Assembly (NCBI GenBank): GCA_045642445.1
Contig: JAZUIX010000124.1
Span: 1 to 15,327 of the forward strand
DNA: 15,327 bases
From: Colimorpha sp045642445
GTDB taxonomy: Bacteria > Bacteroidota > Bacteroidia > Bacteroidales > P3
Direction of reading: 5' to 3'
Of the stretch, positions 8,301-14,304 are shown one piece after another. Position 1 is the first letter of the stretch; each line of letters begins with the position of its first letter. The notes below the pieces were generated by a model, which was not told where the DNA came from, made no database searches, and was given only the letters and a program-made list of their open reading frames with translations. Position numbers and translations under genes: made by a program.

Positions 8301-9179
8301 GAGGATGGTCTTGACATCAAGTTCCAGAATCTTTTCAATATCATCTTCGGTAAGTTCTTTGTCGCGATCGATAACCACCTCGGTACGCTCCATGGAGACC
8401 ACCTCGCCGGTATCCTCATCAACAAAGTCTTCCGTCCAAGCGTCAACCACACGGGCGGCCAACTGCTTACCGACAACCTTTTTCAGGTTGGCTTTCGACA
8501 CCTTCACCTCTTCGGCCAAAGAGAAGATGTCCAAAATATCTTTATCGGTCTCATAACCGATAGCTCTCAACAACGTAGTGATGGGGAGTTTCTTCTTACG
8601 GTCGATGTAAGCATACATCACATTGTTGATATCCGTGGTAAATTCCATCCAAGAACCCTTGAAGGGGATGATACGTGCAGAATAAAGCTGCGTACCATTG
8701 GAATGGAACTGGGTGCCGAAAAACACGCCGGGCGAACGATGCAACTGCGACACAACCACACGTTCGGCACCGTTGATAACAAAGGTACCCTTGGGCGTCA
8801 TGTAGGGTATCATACCCAAATAAACAGGCTGCTCGATAGCCTGAAAATCTTCATTCTCGGGATCATTGCACGAGAGTTTCAGTTTCGCCTTCAGGGGAAC
8901 ACTGTATGTAAGACCACGCTCGATACACTCCTCAATGGTGTAACGCGGAGGATCGATAAAATAGTCGAGAAACTCTAACGTGAAATTGTTACGTGCATCA
9001 GAGATGGGGAAATTCTCTTTAAAGACCTTGAACAGGCCCTCCTCAAGACGGTTATCCGGATTGGTCTCAATCTGGAAAAAATCCTGGAAAGACTTGAGCT
9101 GAATGTCAAGAAAATCAGGGTATTCGAACTTGCGGACAGATGCAAAATTTACTACTTCTATAGGTTGATTTTTTGCCAA
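5373..9179 (-). CDS. rpoB: DNA-directed RNA polymerase subunit beta
   Basis: This is the beta subunit, which with beta' forms the active-site cleft and holds the rifampicin pocket. The 1268-residue product is of normal Bacteroidota length and ends in the conserved HELRGLGLEVTFD. The N-terminal part (FASVRKFEYPDFLDIQLKS) matches the family. The start appears to be TTG at 9179: no ATG or GTG occurs in frame between it and the upstream TGA, and starting later would remove conserved sequence. The rifampicin region FMDQTNPLAEVTHKRRISAL keeps Asp476, His486 and Ser491 (E. coli Asp516, His526, Ser531), so no common resistance change is seen. Just after it, the usual CPIETPEG motif reads CTIETPEG, with Thr520 at the place of E. 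coli Pro560. The conserved KMAGRHGNKG motif is intact. It is followed by rpoC after 94 bases and preceded by a spacer with strong hairpins. Confidence 0.98.
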   Translation of the reverse strand: MAKNQPIEVVNFASVRKFEYPDFLDIQLKSFQDFFQIETNPDNRLEEGLFKVFKENFPISDARNNFTLEFLDYFIDPPRYTIEECIERGLTYSVPLKAKLKLSCNDPENEDFQAIEQPVYLGMIPYMTPKGTFVINGAERVVVSQLHRSPGVFFGTQFHSNGTQLYSARIIPFKGSWMEFTTDINNVMYAYIDRKKKLPITTLLRAIGYETDKDILDIFSLAEEVKVSKANLKKVVGKQLAARVVDAWTEDFVDEDTGEVVSMERTEVVIDRDKELTEDDIEKILELDVKTILIKTEDKDGIDYSVIYNTLKKDTSNNSKEAVEYIYRQLRNAEPPDEETARGIIEKLFFSDKRYDLGEVGRYRINTKLNLDIPTEVRVLTQTDITSIIKYLIELINQKAEVDDIDHLSNRRVRTAGEQLYNQFGVGLARMARTIRERMNVRDNEVFTPTELINAKTLSSVINSFFGTNQLSQFMDQTNPLAEVTHKRRISALGPGGLSRERAGFEVRDVHYTHYGRLCTIETPEGPNIGLISSLCVYAKINELGFIETPYRRVVNGRVMVEEEPTYYTAELEENKTVAQATTPQDEEGNILVQRVKSRRQADFPIVSPEEIDLIDMGSNQIASIAASLIPFLEHDDANRALMGSNMMRQAVPLLNPEIPIVGTGIEKSVAEDSRVLMNALGDGVVEYVDSTKIVIRHNRSEKERLVSFDDDIREYRLTRYQRTNHSTSINLRPIVKKGDKVKKGQVLCEGYATQGGELALGRNMMVAFMPWKGYNFEDAVVISERVVREDIFTSVHVEEYTLEVRETKRGLEELTRDIPNVSNDATKDLDENGIIRIGAEVKEGDILIGKITPKGESDPTPEEKLLRAIFGDKAGDVKDASLKVPPSVRGVVIDKKLFARIVRDRKQRAKEKELLQKPEEEYNNELAELKEKLVDRLLIILAGKTSNGVCTNHKEELIPKKVKFTAKALKAIDYTEVSPNKWTTDKETNNLIKDLLNNYNIKNREINGRFTRNKFALTVGDDLPSGIVQMAKVYIAMKRKLRIGDKMAGRHGNKGIVSKIVRAEDMPFLADGTPVDIVLNPLGVPSRMNLGQIYETVLGWAGKKLNKRFKTPIFDGATLEQINGYMREAGLPENGRTYLYDGETGDRFDQPATVGYIYMLKLHHMIDDKMHARSIGPYSLITQQPLGGKANFGGQRFGEMEVWALEAFGASHVLQEVLTVKSDDVMGRAKAYEAIVKGDNMPTPGIPESFNVLVHELRGLGLEVTFD

Positions 9180-9268
9180 GGGACTCGATTTTTTAAACTG
9201 TGAATTACTAATTCGTGCTTGCTTTAGTGCTACTGCTCCTTCTGGAGAGAATCAGAGATATACATACG

Positions 9269-9286
9269 CCTATTAGTCATAATAGG
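9269..9286 (-). other. Small stem-loop in the rplL-rpoB spacer
   Basis: CCTATTA (9269-9275) and TAATAGG (9280-9286) form a 7-bp stem with a 4-nt loop. Its arms share the CCTATT/AATAGG sequence with the outer arms of the larger hairpin at 9313-9354. Alternative pairing between the two is possible. There is no U-run after it, so I do not call it a terminator. Confidence 0.5.
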
Positions 9287-9312
9287 GGGTGCGAAGCGAT
9301 TTGCATAGCAAA

Positions 9313-9354
9313 GAGGAATAGGCACTCCGGATTGAACCGGAGGCCCTATTCCTC
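9313..9354 (-). other. Long stem-loop between rplL and rpoB, candidate processing or attenuation site
   Basis: GAGGAATAGG (9313-9322) pairs perfectly with CCTATTCCTC (9345-9354). Inside a 2x2 internal loop, CTCCGG (9325-9330) pairs with CCGGAG (9337-9342), leaving a 6-nt loop. The 42-nt hairpin starts about 21 nt after the rplL stop codon in the transcript. In E. coli the same spacer holds an attenuator and an RNase III site that lower rpoBC expression relative to the ribosomal genes. A similar role here is inferred from position and strength. The lack of a U-run argues for processing rather than simple termination. Confidence 0.7.
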
Positions 9355-9375
9355 GTAGAAATCAGATAGCTCGAA

Positions 9376-9759
9376 CTATTTGACCTCGACTTCGGCACCA
9401 GCCTCTTCGAGAGCTTTCTTCAGAGAGTCGGCCTCGTCCTTGCTCACGCCTTCCTTAACGGGCTTAGGAGCGTTGTCAACGAGTTCCTTGGACTCCTTCA
9501 GACCCAAGCTGGCCATATCCTTAACAGCCTTCACAACGGCCAATTTCTTGGTAGCATCGGGAACACCCTTCAGGATAACGTCGAAAGAGGTCTTTTCCTC
9601 AGCGGCGGCAGCGCCACCAGCGGCGGGAGCAGCAGCAACTGCAACAGCAGCAGCGGCGGGTTCGATACCATATTCTTCTTTCAGAACGTCAGCGAGTTCT
9701 TTAACTTCTTTAACGGTTAAGTTAACCAATTCTTCAGCAATAGCTTTGATGTCTGCCAT
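9376..9759 (-). CDS. rplL: Ribosomal protein bL12 (L7/L12)
   Basis: This is the stalk protein of the large ribosomal subunit; dimers bind L10 and recruit and activate translation GTPases such as EF-Tu and EF-G. The 127-residue length is typical. Residues 1-33 are the N-terminal dimerisation and L10-binding part, 34-53 are the Ala/Gly-rich flexible hinge, and 57-127 are the globular domain with the factor-binding LGLKESKELVDNAPKPVKEG segment. The start is ATG at 9759, after an AT-rich leader (TTAAATTTAAATAG) with no Shine-Dalgarno. It lies 84 bases after rplJ, in the usual rplJ-rplL order, and is followed by a strong hairpin before rpoB. Confidence 0.98.
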   Translation of the reverse strand: MADIKAIAEELVNLTVKEVKELADVLKEEYGIEPAAAAVAVAAAPAAGGAAAAEEKTSFDVILKGVPDATKKLAVVKAVKDMASLGLKESKELVDNAPKPVKEGVSKDEADSLKKALEEAGAEVEVK

Positions 9760-9843
9760 GACTATTTAAATTTAATTTGTTTTACAATTTGATAATTACT
9801 GTGTTTTTGTTTGGACTTTTAGCGGGGTCCGGCCCGTTTTGGC

Positions 9844-10377
9844 TTATTCGGCCTTTTTCTCCTCTAATGTTTTCAGGACACCAGTGATAGTGTTGGCACC
9901 AGACTGGAGCTGAGAAATAACGTTCTTGACAGGGGACTGGAGCAGAGCGACGACATCGGCGATGAGTTCGTTCTTGGACTTGATGTTAACAAGTGCATCA
10001 AGATGTTCTTCGCCAACATAGAAGCATTCCTCAACATAGGCACCCTTCAAGACGGGTTTCTGAGCACCCTTCTCGTTTGCACGAAACTCTTTGATGAGTT
10101 TGGCAGGAGCATTGTTGGTGTTCGAAAGCATTATGGCTGTCTCACCCTTAATCACGGGGAACAATTCGGTATAATCCATACCGCTGCGTTCCATAGCCTT
10201 GATGAGGAGAGCATTTTTGACAACTTCCAACTTGACCTCTTTGCGGAAAGCAGCGCGACGCAGTTTGCTGGTCAGCACCGAGTTCAAACCTCCGATATCA
10301 GCAATATAGAGATGCGGATACGATTTGATCTCTTCGCACAACTTGTCAATGAGTTGGTCTTTCAGTTCTTTTCTCAT
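9844..10377 (-). CDS. rplJ: Ribosomal protein uL10
   Basis: This protein anchors the L12 dimers to the ribosomal stalk base at 23S rRNA. The 177-residue product has the L10 pattern: an rRNA-binding N-terminal domain with KLRRAAFRKEVKLEVVKNALLIKAMERSG and KGETAIMLSNTNNAPAKLIKEF, and a C-terminal helix (roughly residue 140 on) that carries L12. In E. coli the L10-L12 complex represses its own mRNA at a leader upstream of rplJ. Here only 23 bases separate rplA and rplJ, so any such leader would have to overlap the end of rplA; I could not recognise one. Confidence 0.97.
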   Translation of the reverse strand: MRKELKDQLIDKLCEEIKSYPHLYIADIGGLNSVLTSKLRRAAFRKEVKLEVVKNALLIKAMERSGMDYTELFPVIKGETAIMLSNTNNAPAKLIKEFRANEKGAQKPVLKGAYVEECFYVGEEHLDALVNIKSKNELIADVVALLQSPVKNVISQLQSGANTITGVLKTLEEKKAE

Positions 10378-10400
10378 AATGATCTTTCAATAATTAATTG

Positions 10401-11096
10401 TTACAAGGATGCGGCTTTGGTGTCGACCTTCACGCCGGCGCTCATGGTGCTGCTGATGCAGATGCTCTTCACATAAGTACCCTTTGCGGCTGCAGGTTTC
10501 AGTTTGATGATGGCCTGCAAGACCTCGCGAGCATTGTCGACAATCTTGTTGCTGTCGAAGGAGACCTTTGCAACGGCAGTGTGGATGATACCAAACTTGT
10601 CGACCTTGAAGTCGATCTTACCAGCTTTGGCTTCCTGGACGGCTTTGCCAACTTCCATAGTAACGGTGCCAGTTTTGGGGTTCGGCATAAGGCCACGGGG
10701 ACCTAAGATACGGCCGAGAGCACCAACCTTGGGCATTACGCTGGGCATGGTAATGATAACGTCTACATCCGTCCAACCGCCTTTAATCTTGGTGATGTAC
10801 TCATCAAGACCGTAATAATCAGCTCCGGCTGCTTTGGCCTCTTCTTCCTTGTCAGGAGTGCAGAGCACGAGGACGCGGACGGTCTTACCAGTGCCGTGAG
10901 GCAGCGTGACGCTACCACGGACCATCTGGTTGGCCTTACGAGGGTCAACACCCAAACGCACGTCGATGTCGACAGAAGCATCAAACTTGGTATAAGTGAT
11001 GTTCTTCACAACCTCAACGGCCTCCTCGAGAGAGTAAACCTGATTTTTGTCGAATTTGGCGAAAGCTTCTTTTTGTTTCTTCGTTAATTTTGCCAT
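10401..11096 (-). CDS. rplA: Ribosomal protein uL1
   Basis: This protein binds the 23S rRNA L1 stalk near the E site and, in many bacteria, represses its own operon. At 231 residues it is of normal length (E. coli 234). Conserved stretches include VDIDVRLGVDPRKANQMVRG, PHGTGKTVRVLVL and GRILGPRGLMPNPKTGTV, followed by the family's C-terminal NIAREVLQ-like segment, here KIVDNAREVLQAI, and SSTMSAGVKVD. The start is ATG at 11096, 67 bases after rplK. A GC-rich hairpin (11111-11145) lies just before the start and is a candidate site for autoregulation. Confidence 0.98.
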   Translation of the reverse strand: MAKLTKKQKEAFAKFDKNQVYSLEEAVEVVKNITYTKFDASVDIDVRLGVDPRKANQMVRGSVTLPHGTGKTVRVLVLCTPDKEEEAKAAGADYYGLDEYITKIKGGWTDVDVIITMPSVMPKVGALGRILGPRGLMPNPKTGTVTMEVGKAVQEAKAGKIDFKVDKFGIIHTAVAKVSFDSNKIVDNAREVLQAIIKLKPAAAKGTYVKSICISSTMSAGVKVDTKAASL

Positions 11097-11110
11097 GATT
11101 CTTTGTTTTT

Positions 11111-11145
11111 GTGGTCACCGCACCGCACCGAGGCGATGCTACCAC
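11111..11145 (-). other. Stem-loop upstream of rplA, possible L1 control site
   Basis: On the minus strand GTGGT pairs with ACCAC at the base. After an unpaired AG on one side, CATCGC can pair with GCGGTG (one G-T wobble). The result is two short helices separated by an asymmetric loop, 15 nt before the rplA start codon. L1 is known to bind mRNA targets built as two helices around an asymmetric loop, but I could not confirm the specific nucleotides. In E. coli the L1 site is ahead of rplK, not rplA. The hairpin is seen in the sequence; its role is a guess. Confidence 0.4.
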
Positions 11146-11163
11146 TGTTAATGATTTTTGTTT

Positions 11164-11607
11164 TTACTTTGCAAGGGGATTCTCGCCTTTGACGGTGATA
11201 CCCATGCTGCGGGCAGTGCCAGCAACCATGCTCATAGCTGATTCGATAGTGAAACAGTTAAGGTCAGGCATTTTGGCTTCTGCGATCTGACGGACCTGCT
11301 CCCAGGTGACAGAGGCGACCTTCACGCGGTTAGGTTCGGCAGAACCCTTGGCAGCTTTGGACATCTCTTTCAGCTGAACGGCAACAGGGGGCGTCTTAAC
11401 TACAAAGTCAAAGGACTTGTCGGCGTAAACAGTGATGATGACGGGAACGATTTTTCCAGCCTGATCCTGAGTACGGGCGTTGAACTGCTTGCAGAACTCC
11501 ATAATGTTCACACCCTTGGCACCCAGAGCGGGTCCCACAGGAGGAGCGGGGTTAGCAGCACCACCTTTGATTTGCAATTTAATCAATCCTGCAACTTCTT
11601 TTGCCAT
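11164..11607 (-). CDS. rplK: Ribosomal protein uL11
   Basis: This protein forms the base of the GTPase-associated centre with 23S rRNA and is needed for the RelA stringent response in many bacteria. The 147-residue product has the N-terminal domain with PPVGPALGAKGVNIMEFCKQFN (the thiostrepton-region prolines are Pro22 and Pro23, and PPVGPALG spans 22-29) and the C-terminal rRNA-binding domain with AKMPDLNCFTIESAMSMVAGTARSMGI. The start is ATG at 11607, 38 bases after nusG. It is followed by rplA in the standard rplK-rplA order. Confidence 0.98.
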   Translation of the reverse strand: MAKEVAGLIKLQIKGGAANPAPPVGPALGAKGVNIMEFCKQFNARTQDQAGKIVPVIITVYADKSFDFVVKTPPVAVQLKEMSKAAKGSAEPNRVKVASVTWEQVRQIAEAKMPDLNCFTIESAMSMVAGTARSMGITVKGENPLAK

Positions 11608-11645
11608 TGATCTAATTTTTAATAAGGTTGATTAGTTAGTTTTTA

Positions 11646-12191
11646 CTATTCTTTTTCCACCTGGTTGTAGCCGAGTTCGAGAGGCGTCTTACGACCGAAG
11701 ATTTTGACCGTAACTTTCAATTTCTTCTTTTCCTCGTTCACCTCTTCCACAACGCCGGCGAAACTGCTGAACGGACCATCGATCACCTTGACAGGCTCAC
11801 CGACCAAGAATGAATCGGCAACACCTTCAATGGCATCCATCTGGTCGTCCATCTTGCCGAGAATACGGTTGATCTCGTTCTGACGCATCGGAATAGGCTT
11901 TCCACCGGCTTCGCGGAGGAAATCAAGCACATTGGGAACATTCTGAATAACAGGGATGATCTCGTCGCGCAGGTCGGCCTCAATCAAGACATATCCGGGA
12001 AAATAATTGCGTTCTTTCACAACCTTTTTCCCATTACGGATAGCATAGACCTTTTCGGTAGGAATCAGCACTTGGGGCACATCTTCGCTCCAGCCACGCT
12101 TGGCCATCTCGCTTTCGATATACTCCTTAGCCTTCTTCTCCTTACCGCTGATCGCTCTGACAACGTACCATTTTTTAGACTGTTGTTCCAT
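11646..12191 (-). CDS. nusG: Transcription termination/antitermination factor NusG
   Basis: NusG binds the RNA polymerase clamp, affects pausing and Rho termination, and can link polymerase to the ribosome. The 181-residue protein has the N-terminal NGN domain from about residue 7 (KWYVVRAISGKEKKA) with the typical RNYFPGYVLIE at 61-71. The C-terminal KOW domain is at about 131-181 (GEPVKVIDGPFSSFAGVVEEV). Length and domain order match E. coli NusG (181). It lies 137 bases after secE and 38 bases before rplK. It acts on the polymerase whose subunits are encoded downstream in the same run. Confidence 0.98.
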   Translation of the reverse strand: MEQQSKKWYVVRAISGKEKKAKEYIESEMAKRGWSEDVPQVLIPTEKVYAIRNGKKVVKERNYFPGYVLIEADLRDEIIPVIQNVPNVLDFLREAGGKPIPMRQNEINRILGKMDDQMDAIEGVADSFLVGEPVKVIDGPFSSFAGVVEEVNEEKKKLKVTVKIFGRKTPLELGYNQVEKE

Positions 12192-12279
12192 GTTGTAACT
12201 CTAAGAATAGTGATTTATACTCATTCACACAAAGCAACTGCTCGGGTGAACGTGCTCTATTCGAACTAACATGACAGAC

Positions 12280-12324
12280 GGCCAGGTCTCAAATAATTGG
12301 GAAGCAAGACTCGGCTATCTGGCC
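12280..12324 (-). other. Weak stem-loop in the secE-nusG spacer
   Basis: GGCCAG (12280-12285) pairs with CTGGCC (12319-12324). The adjacent GTCT (12286-12289) can pair with AGAC (12307-12310) if an 8-nt bulge is allowed. It begins a few bases after the secE stop codon on the minus strand and has no U-run. It is the only structure I see in this 137-base spacer, and it may be chance. Confidence 0.35.
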
Positions 12325-12328
12325 ACAT

Positions 12329-12553
12329 TTATCCGACTAAAGCATAAAAGAATCCGAGAATACCTTTCCAAACCGAGCCTTCGTCACCATAGACGCCGAA
12401 CACGACATCCATCACAAAGACCACCAATGCAAGGATAAGGGCTGCAACAGCGACCACGATTGCGCTGCTCTGCAGTTCTTTGAATGTGGGCCACGACACC
12501 TTGTGCACCAACTCGTCGTAGCTCTCTTTTACGTAATTTCCAACTTTAGACAT
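12329..12553 (-). CDS. secE: Preprotein translocase subunit SecE
   Basis: SecE clamps SecY in the inner-membrane SecYEG channel. The 74-residue protein is of the short, single-span type usual outside the gammaproteobacteria. It has an N-terminal amphipathic helix ending in KVSWPTFKEL (residues 18-27), where WPT is the family hallmark. One membrane span follows at about 31-53 (AIVVAVAALILALVVFVMDV), then a short C-terminal tail. The start is ATG at 12553, only 15 bases past the encoded CCA end of tRNA-Trp, so tRNA processing would leave a very short 5' end on the secE message. The tRNA-Trp/secE/nusG order is standard for many bacteria. Confidence 0.95.
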   Translation of the reverse strand: MSKVGNYVKESYDELVHKVSWPTFKELQSSAIVVAVAALILALVVFVMDVVFGVYGDEGSVWKGILGFFYALVG

Positions 12554-12568
12554 CTGATATCAATTTTT

Positions 12569-12642
12569 TGGCAGGGGCAGAGAGAATCGAACTCCCAACT
12601 GCGGTTTTGGAGACCGTCATTATGCCATTTAACTATGCCCCT
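12569..12642 (-). tRNA. trpT: tRNA-Trp (anticodon CCA)
   Basis: The minus strand folds as a full cloverleaf. AGGGGCA pairs with TGCCCCT in the acceptor stem, the anticodon loop is CTCCAAA with anticodon CCA, and the T arm has GGGAG/TTCGATT/CTCTC. The discriminator base is G (12572). The 3' CCA is encoded at 12571-12569, unlike in the four tRNAs upstream of tuf. It sits between tuf and secE, probably cotranscribed, with a strong hairpin 4 nt before its 5' end. Confidence 0.95.
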
Positions 12643-12646
12643 GTAT

Positions 12647-12675
12647 AGAGACGCGGCTTCGTCGACCGCGTCTCT
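12647..12675 (-). other. Strong stem-loop between tuf and tRNA-Trp
   Basis: AGAGACGCGG (12647-12656) and CCGCGTCTCT (12666-12675) form a perfect 10-bp stem with a 9-nt loop. It starts about 15 nt after the tuf stop codon and ends 4 nt before the mature tRNA-Trp 5' end. ATACA, not a U-run, follows it. It may protect the tuf mRNA 3' end or guide RNase processing of the tRNA, and a weak terminator cannot be excluded. Confidence 0.7.
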
Positions 12676-12690
12676 GTGGGATTGAAAAGA

Positions 12691-13878
12691 TTATTCAATA
12701 ATCTTGGTCACCTGACCGGAACCAACGGTACGGCCACCCTCGCGGATAGCGAAACGGAGGTTGAGGTCCATGGCGATGTCGGCAATCAGGTTGACATGGA
12801 TGGTGAGGTTGTCACCAGGCATGACCATCTCGCGGCCCTCTTCCAGCAGAATCTCACCAGTGACGTCGGTGGTGCGGAAGTAGAACTGGGGACGATAGTG
12901 ATTGTGGAACGGGGTGTGACGGCCGCCTTCTTCCTTCTTCAGGATGTAGACGGTAGCCTCGAACTCGTGGTGAGGCTTCACAGTGCCCTGCTTTGCGATA
13001 ACCATACCGCGACGGATTTCGTCCTTGTCGATACCGCGGAGCAGCAGACCTACGTTATCACCAGCTTCACCCTGGTCGAGAAGTTTGCGGAACATCTCAA
13101 CGCCGGTAACGGTGCTCTTCAGTTTCTCAGCGCCCATACCAATGATGTCGACGGGGTCACCAACGTGGATGACACCAGTCTCGATACGACCGGTAGCAAC
13201 AGTACCACGGCCGGTGATGGAGAAGACGTCTTCGATAGGCATGAGGAAATCCTTATCAACTGCGCGGGTGGGCAGAGGAATCCAGTTGTCGACAGCTTCC
13301 ATGAGGTCTTCAACGTTCTTCACGCCGCTGGGTTCGCCGTTGAGGCCGGCGAGAGCGGAACCACGGATGATAGGAATATTGTCGCCATCATACTGATAGC
13401 TGGAGAGGAGTTCGCGGATCTCCATCTCAACGAGGTCGAGAAGCTCGGGGTCGTCAACGAGGTCGCACTTGTTCATGAAAACAACCAACTGGGGAACACC
13501 GACCTGGCGGGCGAGCAGGATGTGCTCACGGGTCTGGGGCATAGGACCGTCGGTAGCAGCGACAACGAGGATAGCACCATCCATCTGGGCAGCACCAGTC
13601 ACCATGTTCTTCACATAGTCAGCGTGGCCGGGGCAGTCGACGTGAGCATAGTGACGAGTCTCGGTCTGATACTCAACGTGAGCAGTATTAATGGTGATAC
13701 CACGCTCCTTCTCTTCAGGAGCGGAGTCGATAGAATCAAAGGATTTAACTTCAGAGAGACCTTTTTCAGCCAACACCTTGGTGATAGCGGCGGTCAAAGT
13801 GGTCTTACCATGGTCAACGTGGCCGATAGTACCAATGTTGACGTGCGGTTTAGAACGATCAAATTTTTCTTTTGCCAT
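12691..13878 (-). CDS. tuf: Translation elongation factor EF-Tu
   Basis: EF-Tu carries aminoacyl-tRNA to the ribosomal A site as a ternary complex with GTP. The 395-residue product is full length. The G domain shows the P-loop GHVDHGKT (residues 19-26), the switch I RGITINTAHVEY, the G3 motif DCPGH, and the G4 motif NKCD. Domain II includes DVFSITGRGTVATGRIE, and domain III includes YRPQFYFRTTDVTG and ends GQVTKIIE. The start is ATG at 13878. It follows four tRNA genes in the Thr-Tyr-Gly-Thr order, as tufB does in E. coli, and precedes tRNA-Trp and secE. I saw no missing key residues. Confidence 0.98.
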   Translation of the reverse strand: MAKEKFDRSKPHVNIGTIGHVDHGKTTLTAAITKVLAEKGLSEVKSFDSIDSAPEEKERGITINTAHVEYQTETRHYAHVDCPGHADYVKNMVTGAAQMDGAILVVAATDGPMPQTREHILLARQVGVPQLVVFMNKCDLVDDPELLDLVEMEIRELLSSYQYDGDNIPIIRGSALAGLNGEPSGVKNVEDLMEAVDNWIPLPTRAVDKDFLMPIEDVFSITGRGTVATGRIETGVIHVGDPVDIIGMGAEKLKSTVTGVEMFRKLLDQGEAGDNVGLLLRGIDKDEIRRGMVIAKQGTVKPHHEFEATVYILKKEEGGRHTPFHNHYRPQFYFRTTDVTGEILLEEGREMVMPGDNLTIHVNLIADIAMDLNLRFAIREGGRTVGSGQVTKIIE

Positions 13879-13923
13879 GTTTAATACGTATTAATGTTAA
13901 CAATTAGTTTCTTTCACATCTCA

Positions 13924-13957
13924 CGAGGGCGAACATGCATTCGTCCTCGCGTTTTTT
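13924..13957. other. Stem-loop between tRNA-Thr(GGU) and tuf
   Basis: CGAGGGCGAA (13924-13933) and TTCGTCCTCG (13940-13949) form a 10-bp stem with one mismatch and the loop CATGCA. On the plus strand it is followed by a TTTTTT run (13952-13957), giving an intrinsic-terminator shape, though no plus-strand gene leads into it. On the minus strand it lies in the tuf leader and has no U-run after it, so there it may act as a processing or leader hairpin. Confidence 0.55.
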
Positions 13958-13968
13958 GATAAAAAAAG

Positions 13969-14041
13969 AGCTACAGACCAGATTTGAACTGGTGACCTCA
14001 TCCTTACCAAGGGTGCGCTCTACCAACTGAGCTACTGCAGC
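13969..14041 (-). tRNA. tRNA-Thr (anticodon GGU)
   Basis: The minus strand reads GCTGCAG / CTGTAGC in the acceptor stem (one G-T wobble), D arm GCTC/GAGC, anticodon loop TTGGTAA with anticodon GGT, and T arm ACCAG/CTGGT. The total is 73 nt including the discriminator T. No CCA is encoded. The anticodon stem CACCC/GGATG has a C-A mismatch at the middle pair (29-41). The gene is last in the four-tRNA cluster before tuf and corresponds to E. coli thrT. A run of seven Ts follows its 3' end. Confidence 0.93.
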
Positions 14042-14091
14042 TTTTTACTTTGAAGCGTCGGCTTTGTCTCTCGCCTGCTTCCGTTTTCTTG

Positions 14092-14164
14092 AGCGGAAGA
14101 CGGGGCTCGAACCCGCCACCTATAGCTTGGAAGGCTATCGCTCTACCAAATGAGCTACTTCCGC
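14092..14164 (-). tRNA. tRNA-Gly (anticodon UCC)
   Basis: Acceptor stem GCGGAAG/CTTCCGC, D arm GCTC/GAGC, anticodon stem ATAGC/GCTAT around CTTCCAA with anticodon TCC, and T arm GCGGG/CCCGT form a complete cloverleaf of 73 nt on the minus strand. No CCA is encoded. It corresponds in place and anticodon to E. coli glyT in the tufB operon. Confidence 0.95.
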
Positions 14165-14179
14165 TTCTCTGTAGGCTTG

Positions 14180-14261
14180 TGGGGAAGAGTGGACTCGAAC
14201 CACTGAACTCCGAAGAGGACAGATTTACAGTCTGTTGCAATTGCCACTATGCGACTTCCCC
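14180..14261 (-). tRNA. tRNA-Tyr (anticodon GUA)
   Basis: Acceptor stem GGGGAAG/CTTCCCC, anticodon stem ACAGA/TCTGT around CTGTAAA with anticodon GTA, a long variable arm, and T arm with GTTCGAG form a class II tRNA of 82 nt on the minus strand. The discriminator is A and no CCA is encoded. It corresponds to E. coli tyrU in the tufB operon. Confidence 0.95.
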
Positions 14262-14304
14262 ATTTTTTCGATGCTCCCCCATGATGGCTTCGGGAAAACA
14301 TTCG

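Noticed and set aside
5412..8978. Long plus-strand open frames antisense to rpoB (5412-6518, 6789-7922, 7959-8978)
   Set aside because: These are shadows of the rpoB reading frame, with no recognisable domains or start context.
9780..9843. GC-rich GGGCC/GGACCC sequence in the rplJ-rplL spacer as a terminator or attenuator
   Set aside because: Only about four pairs can form and no U-run follows in the reading direction; too weak to call.
12262..12324. tRNA-like pieces in the secE-nusG spacer (GGCCAG...CTGGCC and a GTTCGAAT)
   Set aside because: They do not assemble into a cloverleaf with an anticodon arm of proper length; probably chance similarity.
12676..13884. A 402-codon plus-strand open frame antisense to tuf
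   Set aside because: It is a codon-bias shadow of a clear full-length EF-Tu gene.
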